This document shows positions 45,799-56,435 of a stretch of DNA of 64,000 nucleotides, one piece after another. Source of the DNA: Eutreptiella sp. 'Long Island Sound 2002' (taxonomy: Eukaryota; Euglenozoa; Euglenophyceae; Eutreptiales; Eutreptiaceae); assembly GCA_964036045.1 (NCBI GenBank), contig OZ038381.1, positions 64,294,242 to 64,358,241 on the forward strand, in the 5' to 3' direction. The notes under the pieces were generated by a model. The model did not search any database. It had not been told where the DNA came from and saw only the letters and a program-made list of their open reading frames with translations. The translations under genes and the position numbers were made by a program. The first letter of the stretch is position 1. Each line of letters opens with the position of its first letter.

Positions 45799-47068
45799 GT
45801 GGCATCCACACATTCGTAACTCACCCACAGGCAGATTCGTAACACCATCACACTGGTAACTCACCCACCAGCACATCCGCAACACAAGCACACTCGTAAC
45901 TCAGCTACAAGCACATTTGTAACACACACACACACAAACACACACACACTCTCTCGTAACTTACCCCGAACCGGAACTCAATCTCCAACCTGAAACCTCA
46001 AACCTGAACCAGACACAGCATCACACACCGAGGGCGCGGCAAACACACTAACACTTTGCGCGGCGCGCTGACACACACACAGTGCCCTGACACACAGATC
46101 ACACACACAGCGCGCTGACATACGAATGACACACACACACACCGCCAACACACCAAAGACACACACCCAGCGCGCGCCGGACACACAAAGACACACCCAG
46201 CGCGCGCCCAACACACAGTCACACACCCAGCGCGCGCCAGACACAGCATCACACACCCAGCGCCCGCCGGACACACAATGACACAGTCCGACCTAGGACA
46301 ACCAAAAAAAAAAGCCACCTACCAAACCCAATCTGGAAACCCAAAGGTTCAAAATGCAAAGCACCAACCATTGACATACTGGGACCAACCTCCTTCAGCG
46401 ATCTGACTTCCGGTTCTGCAATGTGTCGATATCTTGCTTCATACTTGACTCCAACAACAGGAAGTGGAAAACATGGCAACGGTAAGCAAGTCTCATTCTA
46501 AACTCGAATTCTGTGGTGAACCAGGAGCGGTAGGTTATACTGTAGTGTGTGATACTTCCGTAGATGCTACTATGTGCAAATCAAAGATATGATAATATTA
46601 TGCTCTACGCGGGCCTGTGGGTCTCACTTTTTTCCCTCATTACCTGGATCCTCACGAGAAAGCCCCACAATTACCAGGAATGGATCCACATCCACAGGGT
46701 TTGACCTGCGGGACACAATTCGGCAGGCAGAATCTCGATTTGAGGCGATTTTCACTGACACATCGGGAGTTTTGCTGAAGCGGTACCCAGAACCTATGGC
46801 CCATGGCCCCGAGGCCTGTGAGCCGTCACACCCATGCGGAAGCTGTTGACACCGGCTGTCAGCGGGATATCCCTGTTCTCTAATCCGCGAGATCTGGAAC
46901 CCGATCCCTAACCATTAAATCGATGTAGAATTACCATGATTTTACTGTCTTGGTCGATTTTTGGTTAGAGATCGGTGAAATACCCGATTTCTACCGCGAT
47001 TTCTGATTGTCGTGAAATCGCCGTCTGTTGTCGCCTGCTCGCACGCTTTCGTCGCTTCTCTGTGGCGA
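45799..47068. repeat. Tandem unit X3, left part
   Basis: Minisatellite end, GCGCGC repeat, linker and spacer as in X1 and X2 up to GTGGCGA (47068). The continuation TCTCTACC appears at 49392 and leads into the longer E2. Confidence 0.85.
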
Positions 47069-49391
47069 GTTTTGTGATGGACTTTTCTCGAGTACCTTTG
47101 AGGTTCTAAAGGAACTTAAGTGCTGGATCTAGAGGGTTTTTCTTGTACTTTCATCTGGTGTGTTCACCAGAATTTTTTGCCGTTGCGTCTGAGAGAAAAT
47201 CAGCGCGCAAGCTTTTCCGTCGATTGCTCGAACTCATGGTTCTCATGGACCATGGGTTCGGACGGAACCCTACATTCCCCCCCTATGCCTTTCATCCATG
47301 CCCCTTTCACGTGGGCATATCACTTTGTATAGGGAAGCGGGCAATAGGGATGTTTTAGGCAGCATATGGGTGTTGTAAACCCAAGTCGTTTGCGTGCGCA
47401 AACGCTAACTTTGTGGCCTTGTGTGCATGCACGTTAATAACCGAACACAATGCTCACAAGACCAAGAGCCCTAAGCCATTTTCGTTTTTTTGAGCCAACT
47501 CAACGATGGCTCCACGCAATTCAATGCGTACCAAAACTCATTTTTCGAAAGGGGGCATTTTTGGTCGAAAATTAGGCCAAAATGGCCAATCCCCCGAGGC
47601 TGGTACTCGAAGCCTATGCATAGTTCAGCCTTGAACTAAGGTAATATGTAACGTAGAGACCACGAGAAACATCGTGGATGGCTTGGTTGATTTTTGCAAC
47701 CTTGTCTTCCAATATATTTGATGTCGCCTTGTGAGCACGCGTGCCAAACTGCCTCTTTGCACACGCGCTCATATGCAAACACCAATGACATGAGTGGGCG
47801 GAGACAATCTAAACATAGTGTGCATATTTGAGGGCCCTACTATGGGCCTACTCCAGAAATGTTTACTCATACTTTTGTTCTTCAATGACCCAAAGATATG
47901 TACATACCAATATCGCCGATATATGCAATTTTTCCCATAAATAGAGTGCTTCAGGGTTGGGGTGTCAAAAATGCTTCCATTATGCTTTGAACCTCAACCC
48001 CCGTTGCAAAAGGGAAGCAAAGCTCCGATTTGTATCCATGCAAAAGCGCGGGGCTCATATCTCTTGTGATACGGAGATACGATTTTTCGACTGACTACTT
48101 TTGGGTGAATTTTGGCTGTTTTGCCCAGAATGGCCACAAACCCCGTCTCCCCCTTAATGTTCGGCCCGAGGTTGCGTGCGCCACTTGACCAAGGGTAAGG
48201 GCGAATCGGAGAGGGCACATAAACCCGCATCGAATGGGGTGTTTCCCCATGTGGCCTCTCCTCTTGAAGGGAGAGTTGTGAGTCACCCAATTTCGGGTAT
48301 GTTGCCATTCTGCCCCATTTGTGTGTCATTTTCCCTCCAATGCAGAAAATAGCTAGAGGCAACCATGAGGGTTGGCAAGTGGCATATATAGGGACCTGAG
48401 TCCCATGTGTCTTTAGCATCTTTGGTTGGAAGGTTCCTCGCCGTGGCCATGGACATATGGAATCATGAGTGCGGGCCATTTTGGCCAAATTTTGCTGTTT
48501 TTGCCATTATATGCCATATTGGAACTACCATATCCCGATGGGGTAGGGGACCTAGCCAGATAAAAGTGGCAATTATTGTAGCATTTGCTCAGGGGTTGAA
48601 CACCATTGAGTTTCGTATTTGCTCCTCTGGCTCATCCAGAGTTATTCAACTTTTGATGCGATCCATGATCCCCCCCTTGCACCGCATGCTGCTTTCTGCC
48701 CCATCTGTGTGGTCATCCCCTCGGTGAACAGTAAGCAGCCAGTGTGACAGCAAGCTAAATCCCACGGCAGGGGACCAAAGGGGATATCAAGGATTGTGAA
48801 TCAAGGCTTGGCGCGACAAGATCGCCAAGGTTTTCATACCCTGGCCGGTCGCCCGAGACGGCCTATTTTGCCATTTTGGCACTTGTGGATCCAGTTTGGA
48901 CTGTCACCACGCCGAGTGGCATAGAGATCTTTGAGAACCAAGTGGACGGGGGTCTGCATTAGACTCCTGGTGGATGGTATGTGGAGGGACGGATCCAATC
49001 CCCAGGCCGGCGTGGAGATATACCATTGGGGATCCTTTCAATTTTGGCTCATTTTGGGTAACTAAAATGACCCCCCTTTGGGACCCCAATTTCACCCCCC
49101 CCGTGTTGTCCGTTGGCGGTCCCATCTCTCTCTGCTTTTGAGGAGCCCGAACCTAATTGCAAGTCGTGCACTTAGATAGAGGTCCTAGGTCCCGCCTCCT
49201 ATCCTGTGTGCCATTGGCGATGCCCTGGCGGAGTGAGCCGCCCGACGGAATGACTTTGACTTTGGTGATTTTGGCATCATCACCCCATATCTCGAATCCG
49301 TGGCGCCCTGATGCCGGGACCTCAGAGGGAGCCAGATTAAGTGAAGGGTCCAGGGAGTTTCTACTTCAAGGGCATAGGGTCAAGTGCCTCG
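47069..49391. other. 2.3-kb insertion of unknown type in unit X3
   Basis: Present between GTGGCGA and TCTCTACC, which are adjacent in X2. I see no TIR, clear target duplication, long reading frame or recognised domain. Composition is ordinary and many short A/T runs are present. Confidence 0.6.
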
Positions 49392-50315
49392 TCTCTACCT
49401 CTGGCTGGTGCGGACGAGGGGTCAATTTTGGAGTTTTTCGAGCTAATATCAGTTTGGGCTGAAACAGCCCATTTTCAGCTACCAACTCCTAGGGGATAAT
49501 GGCGGAGCCTTATCTCTGACTCAAAAAGGAGGTTGGAACCCGCCGTTAAGGGAGCATAGGGAGCCACTGTCGGTTGGCCTTGGAGCACCTTGGTCCCCAG
49601 GAACTCGCCTGTTGCTGGGCGGGACACCCTCCCCTATGGGCAGAGTTTCAGGGTCCGGACTGAGCAGGGCATGGGTTGTGTTTGAGCCCCCGCCCCAGCC
49701 AGCCACTGAGAGGGTCGAACCTGGGATTGGGATATGAGTTGGGACTGAGTATCTATTGTCTTGTGATGCCCTTACCCCAGTCCAGTCTTAACCCCATGTG
49801 TACATATTCTGATGTGTTTCTGTACATACTTTTGTTCCCTTGTTTCAGAGTGGCAAGGATCCTGAAACGCTTTGTCACATAACATGAGCATGAGGATGCC
49901 CCTATGAGCGCAGTGCTTTGCCTGCCTGCTTGCTTGTATGTGTCTGCCGCAGCGTCCCGTGGCCAGGCCCCCCACAGGAACGCGTCAAAAGCGTCCCACC
50001 GCCGCGGGGTTACCCATCCCTCGCGTGCCACTTGGGGCCACCTGAACCCCGAGCACCACGGGCTTCGCAGCGCCGCCAGGAGCATCGTGCCGAGCGTCAG
50101 CGACAGCACCGAGTCCATGAAGGAGGTGTAGCGACCGGAACTCTGACGTCAGCGAGTTCCCTCGGCCGACCAGTACCGGCCGCACTCCCAGCTGCATCAC
50201 CCACCTCCACAACCACCATTGGGCGTCTGGGTCCCAGCCCTGTAGATAGAGTGGACCGCAACAACCGCTTCAACAGCCACCCCCAGGACTAGTCCATCGA
50301 GGGACACGAGCGTCG

Positions 50316-52871
50316 ATGGTGAACTGGCAGGAGGCAGGCAAGACGTGGCCGCTGCCCCACCCCCATGCTGTGTACCTACTGCGTGGGTTGGTGTGGGGGC
50401 AGCACTACCGCCACAGCAACCCTCAGTGCGAAGGCGGCATGCCCGGGAGCTTCGAGCTCCGCGAGGATATGGGCGCCGACCGCCTGCAGGCAGTGGAAGA
50501 CTGGCTGCGGGTAGAAGGATACGCCTCCCGCTTCCGCCAGAAGCGCTAGAGGGTCTTGACCCGCCCGGACAGGCCCGGCGAAAGGCTGCGCCCCGACGGG
50601 ATTGAGGATGACGAGGACCCCAACGAGTACCCGTCGGGCGCTACGATGAACGTCTCTATATGGGACATGATCGAAAAGAAGTTCCGAGAACCTGGGGACG
50701 AGCGTATGCTGCAGGGCAGCAACAGCAGCGCGTCCCCTGGGAAGGAGAAGCGATCTGCCGGGGACAGGAAGCGGAACAAGAAATGGCGGGAGTACCAGGA
50801 ATCCCTGGCCGCCAAAGCCGCCCAAGCCGCGGAGAACGAGACAGAGGGCGGAACCCCAGCCCCCAGCCCCCAACAGGCCAGTGGCGGTCACCACCCCGGC
50901 CACATCACCCTTGGCGACTTCTTTGAAGTCGCCAAGAAGGCCAAGGCCAAGCCCCGTCAGCTGCACCTGAGGAAGTCAGGCCCCAGCAGCGACGTGGAGT
51001 CGGCCCACCGTGGGAGGGGGCCGGCCGACGAGGCCAGCTCCAGCAGCAGCGTTGCCCCCCACCAGAGGGACGTGGCCCGCGCCTGCGAGCGTGCCTGCGG
51101 GGTGCCCTGCAACCTTCGGGTTGCCCAGCAACGGGCCAAGCAGCAGAACGCTGCCGTGAAGGGTGCCGTCCGCATCGCCCAGCAGGAGGCTGCAGAGTGG
51201 GGCAGAGGCATGGCCTTCCATGCCTCGACCGTGGCGGCCATTGCGGCCGGAGTCACGGCTGCAGCTGCACAGGAAGCAGCGGCTGCCCGGGTCAGGAGTG
51301 AGGTTGCGGCAGCCGCGCAGGAGACGGCGGCCGCCTAGGAAGCCTGCTTGGCCCAGGAGGCCATTGCCCGTAAGGAGGCCGAGGTGAAAGCGTTGGAGGA
51401 GGCGCTTGCCCAAGAGAGGGCAAGGAAGGAGGCGGAGTAAAGGGCTCACGCCGAAGCGACGGCCAAGGCCCAAGCGGACGCAGCCAGGAAGGACGCCTTT
51501 GAAGCCGCAGGACAGAAGGTCGCTGAGGAGAGGGCCAAGACAGAGGCGAAGCTGGCAGCGTTAGAAGCTGAGAGGGCGCGGCTGCGGCGGGCTCGGGAAG
51601 CCGAGGCTGCCCTTGCCCGGGATAAGGCCGAAGGGCGAGCTGCCGCAGCCACAGCCGCCGGAATGGAGGAGGCGGAGGCCAAGCTTCAGCGGGAGACACC
51701 CCCGGGAGGATCCAGAGTGGAGACCCTTCGAAAGCTCTTCGAAGGAGACGCCTCCTCCAAGATGAAGCTGGACCTGGAGGAGGACGACACTGCCAAGAGG
51801 GCACGGAGGCCAGCGGGCAGACATACCCACGACTCCGACCCCTTCTTTATGGCCAGCGATGGGGACGAACGAGACCGCCGACATCGCCGGAGAATGGCTG
51901 GCGGAGGAGGCGGAGACGTCCCCATGGACCCGGAGGGTGAGGGTGAGGATCTCCCTCCTCCCTACCGGAGCTCGGAGTCCACTGCGTGGGAGACCGAGAC
52001 AGCCAGGTGGGGCAACATGGACGAGGATGATGACATGGACTTCGACTACACGGAGAAGCCCCCATCCTCGGACCCACCAAGGCAACCCAGCTGAGACCCG
52101 CCAGGACCCCCTGGCTGAGGACCATCAGGACCCCCTGGAGGACGTCCACCAGGTGGACACCCCAGAGGCGGGCCTCCTGGTGGCAGAGGACCCCCTGGAC
52201 CAGGTGGGCCCAGCAGGGGGCCTCCTGGAGGACCCCCTGCGGACCCCGAGGGCCCACCGGAAGATGGTGACCCGGAAGCCACCTGGCGGTGGATTGTCCA
52301 CCTCCGCAGGAGGGTCCAGGCCCTCGAGCGAGAGGTAGACACGGGCAAAAGCGAAATGATACGCTTTGCCAGGGTCGCTGCGAGCGCACAGAAGGAGCTG
52401 GACATCGCCAAGACGGAGATGGTCAAGATCGCCAAGGTCGCCATCGCCGCCCAGAGGGAGCTGGACATCGCCAGGGGCGAGACCAGGCTGCTGAACAAGG
52501 TCATCAATAGCCTGCAGCAGAGGTTGGACAGGCTGGAAGGCTGTTGGAGCGTCAGCAGCGACCACCCACCCCTGGAATCCAGCTTGTCGGACAACGGCTG
52601 GGGACCGGGACCAGGTCCGGGCAGAGCCCACGCCCCCGGCGGAGCCCCGCGGAATCGCCACAGCGCTAGCGCCCCCTCTCATCATAGCGTGGGCCGCCGT
52701 AACGAGCGTGTGCCGCCCGGCAGTGGCAGTGAGGAGTGGCGTGACGAGTGGCTCAGTGCGGAGTACCACAACCGCCGTGCTCCAATGCGGACACCGGTAC
52801 GCCCACCACGCCCCGCACCAGTCCCAGAGCCAGTCCCGATGGCTGGGGGGCTACGGTGGATTCAGAGATGA
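50316..52871 (+). pseudogene. E2 N-terminal gag-like frame: Ala-rich coiled coil and collagen-like region
   Basis: One frame from the ATG at 50316 is interrupted by TAG 50547, TAG 51336, TAA 51438, TGA 52092 and a TGA near 52116, yet keeps protein character throughout. A basic leader is followed by an IWDMIEKKFREPGD region, a long Ala/Glu/Arg heptad-like stretch (about 51100-51670, coiled coil), an acidic DMDFDYTEKP segment, a Gly-Pro-Pro-rich collagen-like run (about 52095-52280) and a second coiled coil (ALEREVDTGK... LQQRLDRLEG). I know no gag with this layout. It may be a structural extension of gag, or a captured gene. Confidence 0.55.
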
Positions 52872-52926
52872 GGTCCCCAGAGGGGACGTGGGATGGGATG
52901 TCGGCGGAGGCGAGGAAGACCTGTAG

Positions 52927-53838
52927 CAGTTCGGCATTACCCTGCCGCGTGGTGTACAACGGAAGGCCGCTGAACGCAGCCGCCAGCGCCATGATGAGGA
53001 GGTATACATGGAAGGAGTACGGCGTGAACATCTAGGTTCGGCGTGCATTGGGGAACCACGGCGTAGCGACATGGATACCGCGGAGGAGATGGAAGTGGCA
53101 GCCGTGGGAGTCCGTGGGGGACGCCGATGGGAACCTCGGTCGACCTCGCGGCCGGCGTTCATGGTCTCTAAGGCCTCGGATGCCGCCGTGTGGGAAGACC
53201 TGAAGGACACCAAGCCCCCCACGTACGATGGCAACCCCCTCAACCTTGACCGCTTCTTGGAGAAGCTGGACGATTGGGGGATGACCGTCACTGAAGACAT
53301 GGATCTCGCAAAGGCGGAGAAATATGTCTTCAAACGATTCAGGTGGCGCCTGCTGGAGGTGCTCCAAGAGCTATACTTCGTGGCGACCAAGGAGGGGAAA
53401 ATCAAGACCCTCAAGGAAGCCAAGAAGTGGCTCAACAAGCAGGAGCGGGTGGACGCTCTGCAGGTGGCTGCCAAGCGGTGGAGGGCCGTCAAGCTTCAGC
53501 ATGATGGTCAGGAGATCCGCCTACGGGACTGGCGGGACTTCCGGGGGCAATACACCCTCTTCCGCCGCAACGTGGAGGACTGGAATGAGGTTGACGAGCA
53601 GGCCCGCCTGCTCTCCATGCTGCCGGAAGCATGGATCAAGAGAGTCACCAAGGAGGAAGCCAAGAGAGCCAAGTTCAACCACACGTTCAAGATGATGCTC
53701 CCCAGGGAGTATCATCCAAACGTGTTGGCTTGGACAAAGAAGCATGTGGCGCGGGATGTCAAGCGGCGAGAGCTGCGGAACTCCCTCCTCATCACCGTCA
53801 CAGGGCGATCGCGGGAAGACCGCGATGTTGCGCCTTGA
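52927..53838 (+). CDS. gag: E2 gag core
   Basis: Open from after TAG 52924-52926; the ATG at 53008 gives 276 residues. PPTYDGNPLNLDRFLEKLDDW is the hallmark start of the Ty3/gypsy gag domain, written here only as an example of the P-x-Y-D/N-G-x pattern. W-x-x-F, LLSMLPEAW and the helical remainder fit too. The frame ends artificially at TGA 53836 through a one-base shift near 53810; the sense continues in the next frame. Confidence 0.8.
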   Translation, partial: QFGITLPRGVQRKAAERSRQRHDEEVYMEGVRREHLGSACIGEPRRSDMDTAEEMEVAAVGVRGGRRWEPRSTSRPAFMVSKASDAAVWEDLKDTKPPTYDGNPLNLDRFLEKLDDWGMTVTEDMDLAKAEKYVFKRFRWRLLEVLQELYFVATKEGKIKTLKEAKKWLNKQERVDALQVAAKRWRAVKLQHDGQEIRLRDWRDFRGQYTLFRRNVEDWNEVDEQARLLSMLPEAWIKRVTKEEAKRAKFNHTFKMMLPREYHPNVLAWTKKHVARDVKRRELRNSLLITVTGRSREDRDVAP

Positions 53839-54613
53839 CGAGTGTGCTATGGGCGGCCAGACCCTCTGTCTGCAGGCCATCCCGGTGCGAATGACCTGCG
53901 ACGAGGTCTTGGAGTGGGTCGGGGAGGAGGTACCCAAAGAGTACAGGAATCTCCACCACACCCGGGGCTTGAAGGCTGGCGACCGTGACGTCAACTATGT
54001 TGGCAAAGGGTCGGGCGGGAAATCTGCCATGGACCCAGTGGGAACCGAAGCCGGTGAGGACCTCAACGATGAAGACGACGACGATGAGCCCGCCGAGACA
54101 GCCGTCTGTGCCTTTGTAGCCAACACCCCGAACGCGGGGAGCAACCGGGGAAGCTGGAAGCCCCTGCAGAAGGGTGGGAAGAAGAAGGAGAAGAAGGAGC
54201 CACGCCGCATGGGCGACCCTCCGCTGTCCTTTGGGGAGTTCCTACGAGCTCACCCTCAGGGCTGTTTCGTGTGTTATGGAAGGAACAAAGGGTTCAACCA
54301 TGACCACCGAGCGTGTCCCATCCACAAGGCCGACACGGAGGCTTACAAGAAGGTGCACGGGTCGAAAAAGCGTGCAGCCGTGGGTATCCGGGAGAACAAG
54401 GTGGAGGTCACCAAGGACGAGCTCTCTAAGCTGATGTCGGTGAGGACCGAGTTGGCCAAGGAGATCCAGGAGATCAAGAGGTCCTGGCTTCCCAAGTCGG
54501 ACGACAAGGACAAGTACAAGGACAAGGAGGGTAAGAAAGGGGGAAAGAAGAAGAGTGTCAAGGAGGTTGATGCGGAGGAGAGTACCCCTGCTACCACAAG
54601 CGACGCCCCTTAG
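53810..54613 (+). CDS. gag: E2 gag C-terminus: zinc-binding and basic region, ending in UAG
   Basis: Continues the gag core in the neighbouring frame (TAMLRLDECAMGGQTL). It has an acidic stretch (DLNDEDDDDEP), a Cys/His cluster CFVCYGRNKGFNHDHRACPIH (spacing C-x2-C, H-x-H, C-x2-H, not a plain CCHC knuckle) and a Lys-rich end. TAG 54611-54613 lies in the same frame as the protease and is followed by CGG. Confidence 0.75.
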   Translation, partial: RGKTAMLRLDECAMGGQTLCLQAIPVRMTCDEVLEWVGEEVPKEYRNLHHTRGLKAGDRDVNYVGKGSGGKSAMDPVGTEAGEDLNDEDDDDEPAETAVCAFVANTPNAGSNRGSWKPLQKGGKKKEKKEPRRMGDPPLSFGEFLRAHPQGCFVCYGRNKGFNHDHRACPIHKADTEAYKKVHGSKKRAAVGIRENKVEVTKDELSKLMSVRTELAKEIQEIKRSWLPKSDDKDKYKDKEGKKGGKKKSVKEVDAEESTPATTSDAP

Positions 54614-55364
54614 CGGAGCCCCTGCAGCCAAGGGCCCCAGCTAGGGCGGTTGCAGGATGGTGTTGCGGGAGACGCCACACCATCCCATTCGGGAGACAAT
54701 GAGCACAAAGGGATTGCCGCGGGCAGAAGGCCCGGTCTGGCACCCAAGACGAAAGACAGTCGCAGTGGCAGGGTGGGGGCAAGTGAAGGCACGAACCCTT
54801 GCACCTGTCCATCCTTCGCGACCAATAACGTGTTTGATGTGCTTCAAGATCTTTCCGAGAGTTTCGGAGGATCACCCAGTGCGCAGCTGGATGCTGCAGA
54901 TGGGCAGCCTGAGCCAATTGTCCACGACCTGCACCAGTCGCTTTTTGAGCTTCTGGAGCGGCCGGAGATCCTGAGCTTGCACGCCGTGCGCCGTGTTGGG
55001 CGTGAGCGGCAGTTGCACCTTAAGGTCTGTCCCTTATGCGGGGAAGTGGAGAAGGTCTTCGACGTGTTGGTTGACACGGGAGCTCAAGTCAGCCTGGTCA
55101 AGGCTGGCCCACTTCCGCCAGAGTGCTTGACAAAAAATTCGGAGGCCTGTCAGGCTGAAGGTGGCGAACGGCCAGTACATGGTGGGAGGCACGAGGGAAG
55201 CGGCCATTGGGCTGCAGTTTCTGAACCTCCGTGAGCTGAGCCGCCCTGACCTCGGCAAGGAAATCCTCCTGCAAGGTCGCTTCTACGAGGCCCAGATGGA
55301 CTGGGACATGATCGTTGGGTACGACTTTATGATGGAGACGGACTCCGGCGTTCTCCCGGCCTAG
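54614..55364 (+). pseudogene. E2 aspartic protease (frameshifted)
   Basis: After the gag UAG the frame stays open. The domain has FDVLVDTGAQVSLV (catalytic DTG), then a one-base shift near 55140 and the second half (LKVANGQYMVGG, DWDMIVGYDFM) to TAG 55362-55364. E3 carries the same protease near 63.65-64.0 kb (DTGAQVSLV, DMIMGYDFM). Confidence 0.78.
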
Positions 55365-56036
55365 GCGTCCATGACCCTGTACCAGGACAACCAGCTCTTG
55401 TGGCTCTTGTCATCTGAGCACCAGGTGGAGTGTCAATGGATCCACCCAGAACGCAATCAGCTCAAAATAGCCGCGCTGGGGACTGAGCCAGTTGGGGCAG
55501 CAAACCAGGAGTACGGCGTAATGCCGGAAGTGGCGAGCCGAGTGGTTGGGGACCTGGGAGCTTCGGATCTGGCCGTGGATGCGTTCTCTTCAGAAACCTC
55601 CACCCATCTTCGGGTTTGTGAGAAGTACTGGAGCGCCCAGGACTCCGCGTGGAAGAAGCACTGGGGTCCGCATCAGGGTTTGATGTGGATCCATTGCCCC
55701 CCATGCGACATTCCAAGGGCGGTAGCGAAGATTCGCAATGACCGCTCCAAGGCAGTGCTGGTTGTTCCTATGGGATGCACCGAGGAGGAAGGCACACCAG
55801 ATTTGGTGGTCTCACTGACCAACATGACCTTAAACAAGGTCGCCCTACGAGCTGGAGAGAGCGTCTATCAAGACGCTAAGGGACAGCCCAAGCCACCCCA
55901 GAGATGGCCAACGGAATTCCACTATGTGGATGGGGGCCTTGAGCAGGCCGACATCACCGACTTCGTGTGTGTCAACCGCATCATAGCGGAGCCCTGGAGG
56001 CAATGCTTTGCGGTTTCCCCTGTTGACATCGGATAA
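55365..56036 (+). CDS. E2 Dam-like domain with lost catalytic motif
   Basis: Same frame as the protease end, after UAG. LAVDAFSSETSTHLR, KYWSAQDSAW, LMWIHCPPCD, RSKAVLVVPM align by pattern with the E1 domain (EAFANRENKRF, LWINPPF, AILVVHLW). The family's methyltransferase motif N-P-P-F/Y reads H-C-P-P here, so catalysis is doubtful. It ends at TAA 56034-56036. Confidence 0.62.
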   Translation, partial: ASMTLYQDNQLLWLLSSEHQVECQWIHPERNQLKIAALGTEPVGAANQEYGVMPEVASRVVGDLGASDLAVDAFSSETSTHLRVCEKYWSAQDSAWKKHWGPHQGLMWIHCPPCDIPRAVAKIRNDRSKAVLVVPMGCTEEEGTPDLVVSLTNMTLNKVALRAGESVYQDAKGQPKPPQRWPTEFHYVDGGLEQADITDFVCVNRIIAEPWRQCFAVSPVDIG

Positions 56037-56435
56037 TCAGAAGACCTCCTAACCGAAGAGGAGCTGGACCTGGTTCGGGGGTATATGGATCAGCCCTTTC
56101 ACGACTGGGGAAGCCAGCGTGAAGGCAAGAGCCAGGACAAAGCCTGGTGGGAAGTGGACTCCATTGTCTCTGGTTCCTATGATGGGGATACCTTCGTAAG
56201 GAGGGTGCTGGACCACATGTCCAGCCAGGATGAGCCAATTGGCGGGAACCCACCCACCTACGGTGACTTGTTCCGAGGCAAGACCAGAGATGGCCGTTTG
56301 GGCCACCTGGGGAGACCACCGGAGCCAAAACCATGCGGCGGTACCCCGCAAGTAAGCTCAGTGGTTCGGGTGCCCGGAAAGGCCAAGGCGGAGTCCGATG
56401 AGTGCCCCAAGATCCAGGCATTGAGGGCCAGGTAA
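56037..56435 (+). pseudogene. E2 pre-RT segment, truncated
   Basis: Same frame: DGDTFVRRVLDHM...GNPPTYGDL matches E3 TDEFVARVMDHI...GSDPPTWDF. The E2 frame stops at TAA/AG 56433-56435 (ARTAA context), where E3 goes on with LKERLINAYPRLFSG and RT. Confidence 0.65.

Larger units (their letters stand above)
49392..56435 (+). mobile_element. 3'-truncated gypsy-type retroelement E2
   Basis: Leader, gag-like frames, gag core, zinc-binding region, protease, Dam-like domain and pre-RT segment in the normal order, then nothing. RT, RNase H and integrase are absent and no second LTR is visible. Its protease, Dam-like and pre-RT parts match those of E3 on the opposite strand, so the two are related families. 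At least nine in-frame stops and several frameshifts show decay. The first 1.4 kb is also in X1 and X2. Confidence 0.8.

Noticed and set aside
47070-49390. Host gene between X3 and E2
   Set aside because: Frames up to 164 codons (47994-48488 minus) have no domain, are matched by frames on other phases and show no splice structure.
37021-56036. Stop-codon reassignment (many in-frame UAG/UAA/UGA)
   Set aside because: All three stops interrupt element frames and also end frames normally; frameshifts are present too, so decay explains most of them.
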